A DNA stretch of 64,000 nucleotides from Beijerinckiaceae bacterium (GTDB taxonomy: Bacteria; Pseudomonadota; Alphaproteobacteria; Rhizobiales; Beijerinckiaceae): assembly GCA_004564215.1 (NCBI GenBank), contig CP024846.1, positions 2,356,001 through 2,420,000 on the forward strand, written 5' to 3'. The notes beneath the pieces were generated by a model, which was not told the origin of the DNA, made no database searches, and saw only the letters and a list, made by a program, of their open reading frames with translations. The position numbers and the translations under genes are program-made. Shown here in pieces: positions 17,267-28,446 of this stretch (position 1 is its first letter; every line of letters begins with the position of its first letter).

Positions 17267-18265
17267 GTGAAATTCCCCTTTCCGCTCCTTCTTTGCGATA
17301 TTGGCGGCACCAATGCTCGATTCGCCTCCGTGTCCGCCCCAGGGGCGCCGTTGAAGATCGGGCTGCATCTCAAGACCAAGGATTACCGGGATTTTGAAAC
17401 GGCGCTCGCCTCGGCCTTGGCTGGGGTCCAGGCGAAGCCGCGTTCGCTGATCGTTTGCGCGGCCGGCCCGGTGAGCGGACGCAGCATCAAGCTGACCAAT
17501 GCGGCGTGGACGATCGATGGTCCCAAGGTCGCGGCGAGCGCTGGTCTTGAGCAAGGTCTGCTTCTCAATGATTTCGAGGCGCAGGCCTTCAGCCTGCCAG
17601 TTCTCCAACCGGCTTGGATTTTGCCGATCGGCACGGGCTACGAAAAAAGACCTGGGGTCGAACTGATCATGGGGTTAGGCACGGGCCTCGGCGCGGCGGC
17701 TCTGGTGGAATTGGAGAACCGCCATTTTGTCTTGTCCAGCGAGGCGGGACATATGAATTTCGGTCCGCTCGGTGCTCAGGATGCCCCGCTGTGGCGGCAC
17801 CTTGAGACGATCGCCGAGGGCGCGGTCGTGGCGGAGACCATATTGTCGGGGGCCGGCCTCATGCGTTTGCACAAGGCGCGCTGTGCGGCAGCCGGCAAGG
17901 TGCCGGCCGAGTCCGATGAGATCGCATTGGTCGAAACCGCGCATCTTCACAAAGACAGCGAAGAAGCGCAGACGCTGCGGCTTTGCTGGACCCTCGCCGC
18001 GCGCTTTGCGGGCGATCTCGCTTTGGCCTTTCTCGCCAAGGGGGGCGTGACGTTTTCAGGCGGCATTTTGCCGAAGATCGTCGATTTTCTGGAGCCCGAA
18101 ACCTTTCGTTCGGTGTTCGAAAACAAGCCGCCCTATGCCGAATTGATGCGAGGCATTGGAACGCGCTTGGTCACGACGGACGATGCGGTTCTTGCCGGCA
18201 TGGCGGCGATCGCGGCGGCGCCGCAAAATTACGCTATCGATTATTCTGAGCGCGCCTGGCGTTAA
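17267..18265 (+). CDS. glk: Glucokinase
   Basis: 332-residue hexokinase-fold glucokinase of the proteobacterial Glk family, phosphorylating glucose to glucose-6-phosphate with ATP. The phosphate loop [12 protein letters not shown] is at the N-terminus; [13 protein letters not shown] holds the sugar-binding Asn-Asp; [10 protein letters not shown] and [11 protein letters not shown] follow, and the C-terminal FSGGILPKI adenosine motif is present. The start is GTG 17267. It stands alone, divergent from fumarase and convergent with the RND genes 4 bases downstream. In a methylotroph-like background it would support glycogen turnover or limited sugar use, which is inference. Confidence 0.92.
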   Translation: MKFPFPLLLCDIGGTNARFASVSAPGAPLKIGLHLKTKDYRDFETALASALAGVQAKPRSLIVCAAGPVSGRSIKLTNAAWTIDGPKVAASAGLEQGLLLNDFEAQAFSLPVLQPAWILPIGTGYEKRPGVELIMGLGTGLGAAALVELENRHFVLSSEAGHMNFGPLGAQDAPLWRHLETIAEGAVVAETILSGAGLMRLHKARCAAAGKVPAESDEIALVETAHLHKDSEEAQTLRLCWTLAARFAGDLALAFLAKGGVTFSGGILPKIVDFLEPETFRSVFENKPPYAELMRGIGTRLVTTDDAVLAGMAAIAAAPQNYAIDYSERAWR

Positions 18266-18269
18266 TTGG

Positions 18270-21200
18270 CTACGCCGAGGCTTCCGGAGCGGCGCCGGCA
18301 AGGCGCGGGAAGAAGCGGCGCCATTGCCGGTTCGCCCACAGCCGGGCGCTATCTAGATAAAGATAGACCAGGGGGGTCGTGTAGAGCGTCAAAATCTGAC
18401 TGACGATCAAACCGCCGACGATGGCAATTCCGAGAGGGCGCCGAATCTCGCCGCCGTCGCCAAAGCTCAGCGCCAAAGGAATCGCGCCGAAGATCGCGGC
18501 CAAAGTCGTCATCAGGATCGGGCGAAACCGCAGCACGCAGGCGCGAAAAATCGCATCCCGTGGCGACAGCCCTTCCGAGCGTTCGATCTCAAGGGCGAAG
18601 TCGATCATCATGATCGCGTTCTTTTTCACGATCCCAATGAGCAGAATCACGCCGATCAGGGAAATAATGCTGAACTCGGTATTGAACAATAAAAGTGCGA
18701 GGACCGCGCCGACGCCAGCCGACGGCAGGGTGGAGAGGATGGTGATCGGATGAATGAAGCTTTCGTAGAGAATTCCAAGGACAATATAGACCGTCGCCAG
18801 CGCCGCCATGATCAGGATCTTTTCGTTCGCCAGCGATTCCTGGAACGCGCGAGCGGTCCCCTGCATGCTGCCCTGAATCCTGGCGGGCGTGCCGATGGCT
18901 TTCATCGTTTTCGTGATTTCTTCCGCGGCGTCGCTCAGCGAGGCGCCGGGCCGCAAATTATATGAAATGGTGCTCGCGACAAACAGGCCCTGATGGTTGA
19001 CGTTCAGTGCCGTGTGCCCCGGCCCAAAATGGCTGAAGGCGGCGAGCGGTATGTTGATTTCTTTGCTGGTGCTCACCGCAGACCCCGCGGAGGTGCTGCC
19101 CCTGCCGGTGTTGGCGAGCGCATTGGTGGCCGCGTTCCTCGCCGAGTTCGAGCCGGCATTGATGGGTTTTTCCTGAGCGGTGTTCGAGGGCTCCGGCGCG
19201 AGCGTGGCCGCCCCGCGCGTGACCGTCCCCGCCAGGGCATTGCTGGTGGCGGTACCGCTCGGACTCGCGCCCGATGTGCTTACATAGAGATCTTTGAGAA
19301 TGGATGGATCTTGCCAATAGCGCGGATCGACTTCCATCACGACGTGATACTGATTGACCGCGCTGTAAATGACCGAGACTTGGCGCTGCCCAAAGGCATC
19401 GTAAAGCGTGTTGTCGATCTGACTCATGACGAGGCCAAGGCGCGATGCCGTATCGCGATCGATCACAATATTCGTCTCGAGGCCGGTCTGCTGCTGATCG
19501 GAATTGACGTCCGTCAGCACGGAGCTGCGCTGCAAGGCCTCGACGAGACGCGGCACATAGGCATAGAGTTCGTTGACGTCGTCGCCCTGCAAGGTGAATT
19601 GATATTGAGCGTTGCTCGCCCGGCCGCCCATGCGGATGTCTTGCACCGATTGCAGAAACAGACGTGCGCCTGGCACCTGGACGAGCTGGCGACGGAGGCG
19701 AGCGATGACTTCGTCTGCGGTCTCGCTCCGCTCGGATTTTGGCTTCAGATCGATGAAGACGAGCCCCGAATTGGTTTGACCCGCGCCAGTGCCGGTATAG
19801 CCCTTCACGCTTGCGATTGCGGGGTCGTTCTGCACGATCGCCTGAAGCAATCCGAGTTTGTCCCGCATCGCCTGGAAGGAGATGCTTTGATCGGCTTGAA
19901 TCGTCCCGATCAAACGGCCGGTGTCCTGCTGCGGGAAGAAGCCCTTCGGTATGATCGCAAACAGATAGACGTTGAGGCAGATGGTTGCGAGAAGCGCGAT
20001 CATCACCAAGATGCCGTGGCGCAAGGCCCAGCCAAGGCTTCTCTCATAACCTCTGCGGACCGTGGCCACCGGATCGAAGCGGCGCGCCCCGTCGGGCGCG
20101 GTCGGGCGCGGCCGGAGAAATATCGCGCACATCATCGGCGTCGTGGTCAAGGATAAGACCAGCGACACCAGGATCGCGAGCGAGAGCGTGAGAGCAAATT
20201 CCCGAAACAGGCGGCCGACGATTCCTCCCATCAGAAGAATCGGAATGAACACGGCGATCAGCGAGAGACTCATTGAGACGACGGTAAATCCCACTTCTCG
20301 CGCGCCGGAAAGCGCCGCTTCGATCCTGCCCTGGCCGGCTTCAATGTGACGCGCGATGTTTTCCTGAACCACGATCGCATCGTCGACCACGAAACCCGTG
20401 GCGATGGTCAAGGCCATGAGCGACAAATTGTTCAGGCTGAAGTTCATGAGATACATCGCGCCGAAGGTCCCGACGATCGAGACGGTAACCGCAACGCTTG
20501 GAATGATCGTCGCGCGCGCATCGCGCAGGAACAGAAATACGATGAGGGTGACCAAACCGACCGCGATCACCAAGGTCCATTCGGTGTCGTGCAACGAGGC
20601 GCGGATCGTGTTGCTGCGGTCGGAGGCGCGGGTGATGTCGATGTCGCTCGGCATCGCCGCCTGAAGATGCGGCAGTTCAGCCTTCACGCGCTCGACCGCG
20701 TCGATGATGTTGGCCCCAGGCTGCCGAAAAATAATCACGAAAACGGCGGGCTGGCCGTTGTCCAGGCCCTCGTTGCGGAGGTCCTCGACGGAATCCACCA
20801 CCTCCGCAACATCGGACAAAAGAACCGGAGCACCGTTGCGGTAAGCAACCACGAGCGGGGCATAGTCCGCAGCATGGGTCGCTTGATCGTTGGTGTAGAT
20901 CTGAAAATGCTTTTCGCCGTCTTCGATCGCGCCCTTAGGGCTGTTGGCGTTGGCGGAGGCGAGCGCGGCACGCACGTCCTCCAGGCCGATGCCATATTTG
21001 AACAAAGCATAAGGATTGAGCTCGACGCGCACCCCTGGAAGGGCGGCGCCGCCAATCACGACTTGGCCTATCCCTTCGAGCTGCGAGAGCCTCTGTTGGA
21101 GAATATTGCTGGCCAGATCATACATCTGACCGCGCGTCCGCGTCTTCGACACCAGCGTGAGGATAAGGATCGGCGCGTCGGCGGGATTGATCTTGCGATA

Positions 21201-21584
21201 GGTCGGATTGGTCGGCATGTTTGTCGGCAGGTCGGCGCGGGCCGCATTGATGGCCGCCTGCACGTCGCGCCCCGCTCCGTCGATATCGCGATCGATATCG
21301 AATTGCAGCACGATCCGGGTGGTGCCGAGACTGCTGGCCGAGGTCATTTCTGTGACGTGGGCGATCTGGCCGAGGTGGCGTTCAAGCGGGCTCGCTAAGC
21401 TTGACGCAACGGTTTCCGGGCTGGCGCCGGGCAGCGACGCTTGCACAAGAATCGTCGGGAAATCGACTTGCGGCAAGGGCGAGACTGGCAGCTTCAGGAA
21501 AGCCAGGCATCCAGCCAAGGCGATCCCAATGGTGATAAGCGTGGTTCCCACCGGACGGGCGATGAAGAGGGCGGAAATATTCAT
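18270..21584 (-). CDS. RND efflux pump subunit, MdtC-like
   Basis: 1104-residue inner-membrane RND transporter of the hydrophobe/amphiphile efflux family, with 12 expected membrane helices and two large periplasmic loops. The first helix is followed by [22 protein letters not shown]4 has [14 protein letters not shown] with the paired Asp needed for proton relay; the second half repeats with [20 protein letters not shown]. It probably works as a heteromultimer with the adjacent MdtB-like subunit. Compared with that subunit it carries a Ser/Ala/Asn/Thr-rich insertion of roughly 70 residues (about 767-838) in the second periplasmic loop. Its ATG lies 2 bases after the mdtB-like stop. Substrate is unknown. 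Confidence 0.9.
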   Translation of the reverse strand: MNISALFIARPVGTTLITIGIALAGCLAFLKLPVSPLPQVDFPTILVQASLPGASPETVASSLASPLERHLGQIAHVTEMTSASSLGTTRIVLQFDIDRDIDGAGRDVQAAINAARADLPTNMPTNPTYRKINPADAPILILTLVSKTRTRGQMYDLASNILQQRLSQLEGIGQVVIGGAALPGVRVELNPYALFKYGIGLEDVRAALASANANSPKGAIEDGEKHFQIYTNDQATHAADYAPLVVAYRNGAPVLLSDVAEVVDSVEDLRNEGLDNGQPAVFVIIFRQPGANIIDAVERVKAELPHLQAAMPSDIDITRASDRSNTIRASLHDTEWTLVIAVGLVTLIVFLFLRDARATIIPSVAVTVSIVGTFGAMYLMNFSLNNLSLMALTIATGFVVDDAIVVQENIARHIEAGQGRIEAALSGAREVGFTVVSMSLSLIAVFIPILLMGGIVGRLFREFALTLSLAILVSLVLSLTTTPMMCAIFLRPRPTAPDGARRFDPVATVRRGYERSLGWALRHGILVMIALLATICLNVYLFAIIPKGFFPQQDTGRLIGTIQADQSISFQAMRDKLGLLQAIVQNDPAIASVKGYTGTGAGQTNSGLVFIDLKPKSERSETADEVIARLRRQLVQVPGARLFLQSVQDIRMGGRASNAQYQFTLQGDDVNELYAYVPRLVEALQRSSVLTDVNSDQQQTGLETNIVIDRDTASRLGLVMSQIDNTLYDAFGQRQVSVIYSAVNQYHVVMEVDPRYWQDPSILKDLYVSTSGASPSGTATSNALAGTVTRGAATLAPEPSNTAQEKPINAGSNSARNAATNALANTGRGSTSAGSAVSTSKEINIPLAAFSHFGPGHTALNVNHQGLFVASTISYNLRPGASLSDAAEEITKTMKAIGTPARIQGSMQGTARAFQESLANEKILIMAALATVYIVLGILYESFIHPITILSTLPSAGVGAVLALLLFNTEFSIISLIGVILLIGIVKKNAIMMIDFALEIERSEGLSPRDAIFRACVLRFRPILMTTLAAIFGAIPLALSFGDGGEIRRPLGIAIVGGLIVSQILTLYTTPLVYLYLDSARLWANRQWRRFFPRLAGAAPEASA

Positions 21585-21586
21585 CC

Positions 21587-24500
21587 TTAGACCTCGTCGG
21601 CCGCGAGCGAATCTCCGGAGCGCCGCCCCGACAGCCGTGTCGCAAGGCGATCGAAATAAAGATAGATGACCGGGGTCGTGAAGAGGGTCAGAACCTGGCT
21701 GACGATAAGGCCGCCGACGATGGCGATGCCCAGCGGATTGCGGAGCTCCGAGCCGGTCCCGCTCCCCAGCATCAAGGGCAGGGCGCCGAGAAGCGCGGCG
21801 AAAGTCGTCATGAGAATGGGACGAAACCGCAGGAGGCAGGCCTGGAAGATGGCATCGTGCGGCGACAGTCCTTCGGAACGCTCGGCCTCGAGAGCGAAGT
21901 CGATCATCATGATCGCATTCTTTTTTACGATGCCGATCAAAAGGATGATGCCGATGATCGCGATGACATCGAGTTCGTGTCCAGATACCATCAGCGCGAG
22001 CAGCGCGCCGACGCCGGCCGACGGCAGAGTCGACAAAATGGTAATCGGGTGGATGAAACTCTCATAGAGCACGCCCAGCACGATATACATTGTGATCACC
22101 GCCGCGATGATCAGAAACAGTTCATTGGTCGTCGATGCGCGGAAGGCCGCGGCGGCGCCCTGGAAGGAGGTGACAAAACTTTCCGGAAGAGCGATGTCTT
22201 TTTCGGCCTTGTCGATCGCCGCCACGGCAGCGCCGAGCGAGGCGCCCGGCGCGACATTGAACGAAATATTGGTCGCGGCGAACTGGCCGAGATGGGTAAT
22301 CAACAAGGGGCCTAGGCGCTCCTCGACCCGGATGATCGCGGAGAGGGGAACTTGCCCATTGGTCGCCGAAGACGATGACGGAAGATAGAATGAGGACAGG
22401 CTGGCCAGCTTGCGCTGCAGCGCGGGATCGGCTTCCAGGATGACGCGGTACTGGTTGGATTGCGTGTAGATTGTCGAGATGATCCGCTGGCCGAACGCGT
22501 CATAGAGCGCATTGTCCACGCTCGCCGGGGTAATTCCGAATCGCGCCGCTGTCGCGCGGTCAATGACAAGATTCACCGCCAGTCCCTGGCTCTGCGTGTC
22601 GCTCGCCACATCGGTGAGTTCCGGCAGCTTAGTCAGCCGGTCCATCAGCTTCGGCACCCAGATCTTGAACGCGTCGGGGTCCGCGTTTTGCAAGATAAAG
22701 TGATATTGGGCGCGGCTGACGCTGGAGTCGATCGTCAGATCCTGAACGGGTTGCATATAAAGCGAGACGCCGACCACGCCGGAAGCCTCTTTCTGCAATC
22801 GGCGAACGACTTCATCCGCAGAAACCTTTCGCTCGTGCTGCGGCTTGAGATTGATCAAAAATCGGCCGCTATTCAAAGTCGGATTGTCGCCGTCGATGCC
22901 AATGAACGAACTCACACTAGCGACGGCGGGATCGCGCAGAATCGCTTCCGAGAGTTGCCGCTGCAGGCGTGCCATGGCTTCGAAAGAGGCGCTTTGCGAG
23001 GCTTCGGATATGGCCTGGATCATCCCGGTATCCTGAACCGGGAAAAAACCCTTCGGGATGACGATATAGAGTCCGATGGTGAGAACCAGCGTGGCGATCG
23101 CAACGAAAAGAGTCAGCGGCTGGTGCCGGAGAACGACTTCCAGGGCCCGCCCATATTGCGCGACCAAAGCGTTAAAGCTGCGTTCCGCGACAAGATCGAA
23201 GCGGGATCTTTGGGACGGCGGATGATGCCGGATCAGCCGCGCGCAGAGCATCGGCACAAGGGTGAGCGAGACAATTGCCGAAAGAATGATCGTGACCGCG
23301 AGGGTGATCGCGAATTCATGGAACAGCCGGCCGACCACATCCCCCATGAAGAGCAGGGGAATCAGAACCGCCAGCAGGGAGACGGTGAGCGAAATAATGG
23401 TGAAGCCGATCTGCTCGGAGCCTTTCAGCGCCGCTTGCAAGGGCGGATCGCCGGCCTCGACGTAGCGGGTAATGTTTTCGATCATCACGATCGCATCGTC
23501 GACGACAAAGCCCGTCGAAATCGTCAGCGCCATCAGCGAAAGATTGTCGAGGCTGAAACCCAAAAGATACATGGCGACAAAGGTGCCGACCAAGGACAAA
23601 GGCACGGAAAGGCTGGGGATGATGGTCGCGGGCAGATTCCGCAGGAACAAGAAGATGACCACCACGACGAGCCCCACCGCGAGGGCCAGCTCAAATTCCA
23701 CATCGGCGACGGAGGCGCGAATGGTTGTCGTGCGGTCGCTCAGCACATCGACATTCACGGCGGGCGGCAAATTCGTCAGGATCGTTGGCAGCAACGTCTT
23801 GATCGTATCTACGACCTGAATGACATTGGCTCCGGGCTGACGGCGGACGTTGAGAATGATCGCAGGTGCAAGGTCGGCCAAAGCCCCAAGTTTCTCATTT
23901 TCAGGGCCGGAGACGGTGGTCGCGACGTCCGAGAGCCGAACCGGGCTGCCGTTTCGATAAGCGATGATAAGCTGGCTGTAGTCGCTGGGCTTGGCGATCT
24001 GATCATTGGCGTTGATCGTCGAAGCCTGCGTGGGCCCGTCAAAACTCCCCTTCGGCGCATTGACATTGGCATTGCCGATCGTGGTGCGAAGATCGTCGAT
24101 GTTGAGACCATAGGCGGCGAGCGCGGCCGGGTTGAATTTGATGCGCACCGCCGGCCTTTGACCGCCGCTGATGCTGACCAATCCGACACCAGGCTGCTGC
24201 GAAATTTTTTGGGCAAGCCGCGTCTCGCTGATGTCCTCGAGATCGATCAATGGCAAGGTCTTGGACGTCACCGCCAGCGTCATGATCGGCGCATCCGCGG
24301 GGTTGACCTTGGCATAGATGGGGGGCGTCGGCAGGCCGCTTGGTAGCAAATTATTGGCCGCATTGATCGCCGCTTGAACTTCCTGCTCGGCGACATCGAG
24401 GCTAAGGTTCAAGCTGAATTGCAGCGTGATGACCGATGCTCCCGCCGAACTCGACGATGTCATCTGGTTCAGGCCGGGCATCTGCCCGAGTTGTCGCTCG

Positions 24501-24700
24501 AGAGGCGCCGTCACCGAGGAGGTCATGACCTCCGGACTGGCGCCTGGCAGAAAGGTCCGGACCTGAATGGTTGGGTAATCGACTTCGGGAAGCGCCGAAA
24601 GCGGGAGAAAACTATAGGCGACGCCGCCCGCGAGCATAATCGCGGCCATCAGCAGCGAAGTCGCAACCGGCCGAAGTATGAAAAGCCGCGATGGGTTCAT
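21587..24700 (-). CDS. RND efflux pump subunit, MdtB-like
   Basis: 1037-residue RND transporter paired with the downstream MdtC-like gene. Recognisable elements are [20 protein letters not shown] after TM1, the TM4 proton-relay Asp pair in [15 protein letters not shown], the TM5-6 loop [12 protein letters not shown], and the C-terminal [16 protein letters not shown] and [18 protein letters not shown] blocks. In E. coli MdtB and MdtC form a B2C trimer with MdtA and export bile salts, novobiocin and related compounds; whether the substrates are the same here is unknown. It starts 27 bases after the membrane-fusion protein stop, clearly one operon. Confidence 0.9.
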   Translation of the reverse strand: MNPSRLFILRPVATSLLMAAIMLAGGVAYSFLPLSALPEVDYPTIQVRTFLPGASPEVMTSSVTAPLERQLGQMPGLNQMTSSSSAGASVITLQFSLNLSLDVAEQEVQAAINAANNLLPSGLPTPPIYAKVNPADAPIMTLAVTSKTLPLIDLEDISETRLAQKISQQPGVGLVSISGGQRPAVRIKFNPAALAAYGLNIDDLRTTIGNANVNAPKGSFDGPTQASTINANDQIAKPSDYSQLIIAYRNGSPVRLSDVATTVSGPENEKLGALADLAPAIILNVRRQPGANVIQVVDTIKTLLPTILTNLPPAVNVDVLSDRTTTIRASVADVEFELALAVGLVVVVIFLFLRNLPATIIPSLSVPLSLVGTFVAMYLLGFSLDNLSLMALTISTGFVVDDAIVMIENITRYVEAGDPPLQAALKGSEQIGFTIISLTVSLLAVLIPLLFMGDVVGRLFHEFAITLAVTIILSAIVSLTLVPMLCARLIRHHPPSQRSRFDLVAERSFNALVAQYGRALEVVLRHQPLTLFVAIATLVLTIGLYIVIPKGFFPVQDTGMIQAISEASQSASFEAMARLQRQLSEAILRDPAVASVSSFIGIDGDNPTLNSGRFLINLKPQHERKVSADEVVRRLQKEASGVVGVSLYMQPVQDLTIDSSVSRAQYHFILQNADPDAFKIWVPKLMDRLTKLPELTDVASDTQSQGLAVNLVIDRATAARFGITPASVDNALYDAFGQRIISTIYTQSNQYRVILEADPALQRKLASLSSFYLPSSSSATNGQVPLSAIIRVEERLGPLLITHLGQFAATNISFNVAPGASLGAAVAAIDKAEKDIALPESFVTSFQGAAAAFRASTTNELFLIIAAVITMYIVLGVLYESFIHPITILSTLPSAGVGALLALMVSGHELDVIAIIGIILLIGIVKKNAIMMIDFALEAERSEGLSPHDAIFQACLLRFRPILMTTFAALLGALPLMLGSGTGSELRNPLGIAIVGGLIVSQVLTLFTTPVIYLYFDRLATRLSGRRSGDSLAADEV

Positions 24701-24727
24701 CTGCCTATTGCGGCGCTTGCCGCCGCC

Positions 24728-26086
24728 TCATTTCGGGTTGGTCTGCTGGCCAGAGCGGCCCTTGTTCGGAAGCTTGGTCGGCGCCTCGATTTTCGCCGGC
24801 GGCTCGGCCTTGGTCGGGGCGGGCGGCGGGGCTGCACCATGATCGGTCGAATTGCCAGAGGCGATCAACACCTTGGCCCCATCCCGCAAGCGATCGGCAC
24901 CGTCGACAACGACCCGGTCCCCGGGCGACAGTCCTGCATTGACAGCATACATTGCGCCGTCCAAGGCTCCGAGTTCAACGGTCCTTACCGACACTTTGTT
25001 GTCGCTTCCAACCAGGTAAACGTAAGCGCCGGGCGCGCCGCGCTGAATTGCGGTGGCAGGCACTGTCACGACGCCGCGCAGGGATTTAAGCAACAGCCTC
25101 GCATTGACGAACTGATTGGGAAAAAGCTTGTCGTCGAGATTGTCGAAATCGGCCCGCAACTTTACTGTTCCCGTTGTGGTGTCGATCTGATTGTCGAGCG
25201 TGGCGACTTTACCGACCGCGAGCAGATTGACATTGGCGCGGTCATAAGCGGCCACTTGCAATGTCTTGCCGGCGTGGACAGCCTCGAGGATCGGTGGAAT
25301 GTCGTCCTCTGGCACAATGAAAATCACCGAGATCGGACTCAATTGGGTGAGCACCGCCAGTCCGGTGTCGGTCGTCTGTATATAATTGCCGGCATCGACG
25401 AGGCGTAGCCCCACACGCCCATCGATCGGCGAAACGATGTGTGCATAGATGAGGTTCAGCTTTTGCGTATCGATCTGAGCCTGATCGGTTTTCACCGAAC
25501 CTTCATATTGCGTGACGAGAAAAACTTGGTCCTCGGCCTGCTGCCGGGCAATCGATTCCTGTTTCAGGAGCGTCTGAAAGCGCACCAAATTCTTGCGGGC
25601 CTGGTCAAGTAGTCCTTGATCGTGGATGAGTTGTCCTTCGGCTTGGGATTGCGCCAACTGAAATGGGCGAGGGTCGATCTGCGCCAGGAAATCGCCCTTC
25701 TTGACGATTTGGCCTTCCTTGTAAGCGACCTCGAGCAGCTGACCGCTGACTTGGGCCTTCACTGTTACGGTTGCGATTGGCGTCACGGTGCCGAGCGCAT
25801 TCACGATGACGTTGATGTCGCCCGTACCGATGGTGGCAACGGCAACCGGCGCCGTTTCCTCGGCCCGAACGGACTCCGTGGGCGCCCGACCGGAGGTAGC
25901 AAACCGGTAGAGTCCAAAGCCCAACAGAATCGCGACGCCGAGGACCAAGAAAGGCCGCAACCGCGATCTTAGCTTTACCTTCGTGTCGGGCAGTTTGACG
26001 GTCGTGTCGCGAAAAGCGGCATCGCCGTCGCGCAGAAACACGTCGTTCGGGGCCCCTGTCTGAGACTCATGGGCTCGATCATCCAT
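24728..26086 (-). CDS. RND efflux periplasmic adaptor, MdtA-like
   Basis: 452-residue membrane fusion protein. An N-terminal anchor lies at about residues 42-63 (FLVLGVAILLGFGLYRFA), with no lipobox. The lipoyl-like barrel begins GTVTPIATVTVKAQVSG and is closed by YAHIVSPIDGRVGLRLVDAGNYI; between them is the alpha hairpin that contacts the outer-membrane channel. A beta-barrel and membrane-proximal domain follow, and the tail is Pro/Lys/Ala-rich (PAPTKAEPPAKIEAPTK). It bridges the MdtB/C pump and the NodT-type channel. First of three tightly spaced genes; the outer-membrane gene lies 242 bases upstream. Confidence 0.9.
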   Translation of the reverse strand: MDDRAHESQTGAPNDVFLRDGDAAFRDTTVKLPDTKVKLRSRLRPFLVLGVAILLGFGLYRFATSGRAPTESVRAEETAPVAVATIGTGDINVIVNALGTVTPIATVTVKAQVSGQLLEVAYKEGQIVKKGDFLAQIDPRPFQLAQSQAEGQLIHDQGLLDQARKNLVRFQTLLKQESIARQQAEDQVFLVTQYEGSVKTDQAQIDTQKLNLIYAHIVSPIDGRVGLRLVDAGNYIQTTDTGLAVLTQLSPISVIFIVPEDDIPPILEAVHAGKTLQVAAYDRANVNLLAVGKVATLDNQIDTTTGTVKLRADFDNLDDKLFPNQFVNARLLLKSLRGVVTVPATAIQRGAPGAYVYLVGSDNKVSVRTVELGALDGAMYAVNAGLSPGDRVVVDGADRLRDGAKVLIASGNSTDHGAAPPPAPTKAEPPAKIEAPTKLPNKGRSGQQTNPK

Positions 26087-26328
26087 GGCTTAGCGTCCAG
26101 TGCCTTCGCGAATCATGCTGCTGCATCATGTGAACCCGCCGGGACATTCTTGCAATGCGCCTTACGGGGCTTGTTCCGCTGAATGAACATTTAGTAATGT
26201 CGGCGTGCCGCCAGTCGATTGATTTATAGCGTCCCCGTCGGCACGGCTCCAATCACCATTAATCTATAAGAACGCATGACGTGCCGTTCGAACGATGACT
26301 TTGCTTTCGACATGGCCTGGCCACGTTT

Positions 26329-27813
26329 TTAAAGACGCGGGATGATTGGATTGACATGCTTCAAGGCATCGGCTGTCGGCAATAGGCCGGTATCCCAGCC
26401 CCCGCCCAGTGCTTCGATCAAGGCAACAGCGGCAAGGAACCGGTTTTGCCGCACCGCCAGCGCGGACTGCTCATTGTTGAGCAAAGTTGCCTGCGCAACG
26501 ACGACCGCGGTGAATGCTACGGTGCCGGCCCGATATTGATTAAGAAGAATGTCGAGTTCCTCTTGCGCGGCCCGGACCGCGGCGTCGGCGACCTTCTGCT
26601 GGCGCGCAAATATACGCACGGCGGCAAGTTGGTCTTCCACCTGCTGGAAGGCGGTCAGCACAGTCTGCCGGTATATTGCGACGCTTTGATCATAGACCGC
26701 GATGGCCGCTTCGACTTGAGCGTCACGCAAGCCGGCGTCGAAGACGACCTGCGCCGCCGCAGCACCGACCGTCCAGACTTCGTTGGCCAGCGAGAGTGCC
26801 AAAGCTCCGGTTCCGGTGAAACCGAACAGGGCGCTCAGGCTCACGTCGGGATAGTAAAGCGCTATGGCGGCGCCAATCAGGGCGTTCTGTTGCTGCATCT
26901 GCCGTTCGGCCGTGGCGATATCGGGCCGTCGTTCCAGCAGGGCTGACGGTACGCTCACCGGAATATTCGGCAGATTGTAACCGAGTGGCGAAAATGGGAC
27001 TGACAAATCCGAAGGGGGCCGACCCATCAGGGCCGCAATCGCGTGTTCGAACTGCGCTCGGGAAACGCCGACCCCGATCGCCTGAGCCTCCGTATTGAGA
27101 ACCTGAGCGAGAGCCGTAGCGACGTCGGCCTTCGAAACAGTGCCTGCATCATATTGATGTTGCGTAATCTCAAGCGTCCGCCGGAAGGCTTTGACGGTGC
27201 GATTCAGCAAATCCTCCAGCGCGTCCGCCGCGCGGAGATTGAAATAGGCAATCGCCAATAAGGCTTGGGTCGAGAGCTTGGCATTGGCGAGGTCGGCGGC
27301 CGTCACCTGCGCGCCCGCGACGTTGCTCTCCACGCTGCGGCGGATTTTCCCCCATAGATCGAGGTCCCAACTCGCATTGGTGGCTAAGGTCGAAGATACG
27401 GATGTGCTCGAAACCCCGCCCGTGCCTCCGAGAACAGCCGCGCCGGCATGTGAGCCTGTCACATTGTAATTGGCGGAAATGGTCGGAAACAGCCCGGCCT
27501 GCACTTCCTTGATGACCGCAAGGGATTGCCGATAGGCGGCCTCGGCGCCGGCGACGGTTTGGTTGAAAATCTCGACCTGCGGCTCGTACGCATTGAGTCG
27601 GGCATCGCGGAAGATCGTCCACCAGGGACCGCGGTCCACGTCATCGCGCGGCGTCGCGCGTTTCCACCCCTTCAACTCCTTATAGGCCGCAGCTTCCGGC
27701 GCAGGGGCGCGCTGATAATCGGGTCCGACGGTGCAGGCAGCCAGGGTCAAACCAAGGATCGCAGCCCCAAAGCCAAGCCCTATTTTCGGGGGGCAATTGC
27801 TCATGGGACCCAT
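26329..27813 (-). CDS. Outer-membrane efflux lipoprotein, NodT/OprM family
   Basis: A signal peptide with lipobox LTLAAC precedes VGPDYQRAPAP, the hallmark start of NodT-type TolC-like lipoproteins. Two outer-membrane efflux repeats follow; conserved blocks include WDLDLWGKIRRSVES and ALLERRPDIATAERQM. It forms the trimeric exit duct for the RND pump encoded just downstream. Start ATG 27813 is favoured (GGAG about 12 bases upstream), with ATG 27804 as an alternative; the long extension to 28008 looks like non-coding DNA. The 242-base gap before the adaptor gene could hold a second promoter, so co-transcription is likely but not certain. Confidence 0.9.
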   Translation of the reverse strand: MGPMSNCPPKIGLGFGAAILGLTLAACTVGPDYQRAPAPEAAAYKELKGWKRATPRDDVDRGPWWTIFRDARLNAYEPQVEIFNQTVAGAEAAYRQSLAVIKEVQAGLFPTISANYNVTGSHAGAAVLGGTGGVSSTSVSSTLATNASWDLDLWGKIRRSVESNVAGAQVTAADLANAKLSTQALLAIAYFNLRAADALEDLLNRTVKAFRRTLEITQHQYDAGTVSKADVATALAQVLNTEAQAIGVGVSRAQFEHAIAALMGRPPSDLSVPFSPLGYNLPNIPVSVPSALLERRPDIATAERQMQQQNALIGAAIALYYPDVSLSALFGFTGTGALALSLANEVWTVGAAAAQVVFDAGLRDAQVEAAIAVYDQSVAIYRQTVLTAFQQVEDQLAAVRIFARQQKVADAAVRAAQEELDILLNQYRAGTVAFTAVVVAQATLLNNEQSALAVRQNRFLAAVALIEALGGGWDTGLLPTADALKHVNPIIPRL

Positions 27814-28446
27814 TGGGTGCGTTCGCTCCGGGCACGCCCGCTTGGAGGTCAAGCGGACGCGAAACGCGACGGTTGGCCACTTTCTCATCGCAAACGGGTT
27901 CCGGGGAACGCTAAAAAGGCAATGCGGCCAGAGCAAGCCAAACCGAAACCTCCAGGGAAAGGCAATGCAATGCCGCGTTCCAGCAACACTTACGATCGCT
28001 TCCGACAAAGCCTAGATCACGATGATTTTGGATTGACTCAATCTAAAATCATGAACGTGATCGATTCCAAAAGCTTGGAGCGGGATGCGGGCGGAAAACC
28101 GGCTTCCACTTTTCCTCATCCCGCTCTAGTCAGGCAAACAATGGCATAAAGACAATCAAGCTCGAGCTAATCTTTTGAGGGAGTTGGCGTCAACCGTGAC
28201 CGATACGCTGCAGGCTTTGCCTTAGCTTGCCTCCCAAGCCAATCGAAAAATGCGCCGAGAATGCGTCTGCCTTCGTCCCGGGGGTCTCACGAATTCTTGA
28301 ACCCAAGTTTCCGGTCGGTTGGGAAAACCCGCCCTTGCGTAGCCGTATGATAGGCACTGTTTAAGGGGTTTGGGTGTCGCCGCGCCAAATGTTCTAAACG
28401 CTGGTTACGCAATGGGTGTCATCGAGTGGGTTTTCGGAGTTCCTCT
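27814..28446. other. 633-bp intergenic region between the efflux operon and msrQ
   Basis: Contains the family B repeat at 28012-28129. The remaining sequence shows no gene with believable composition. The left part must hold the promoter of the minus-strand efflux operon and the right part that of the MsrQ-like gene. No regulator gene for the efflux pump is adjacent. Confidence 0.4.
28012..28129. repeat. 118-bp CTAG-bounded structured repeat, family B, copy 1
   Basis: CTAG at 28012-28015 and 28126-28129 bound the element. The first half holds an inverted repeat with 13-base arms (GATTTTGGATTGA on the left) and one mismatch. The second half holds perfect 10-base arms GAGCGGGATG and CATCCCGCTC around a smaller inner hairpin. 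It is nearly identical over its full length to the copy at 34707-34824. Confidence 0.85.

Noticed and set aside
17087-17608. Upstream in-frame extension of the fumarase gene
   Set aside because: Overlaps glk and its promoter; arginine-rich, and the family start is at 17086 with a ribosome site.
20346-21398. Plus-strand open frame of 350 codons opposite the MdtC-like gene
   Set aside because: Antisense shadow with the same biased composition and no recognisable motif.
22460-24346. Plus-strand open frame of 628 codons opposite the MdtB-like gene
   Set aside because: Lies wholly antisense to a well-recognised RND transporter; Arg/Asp/Gly/His-rich composition typical of a shadow frame in GC-rich DNA.
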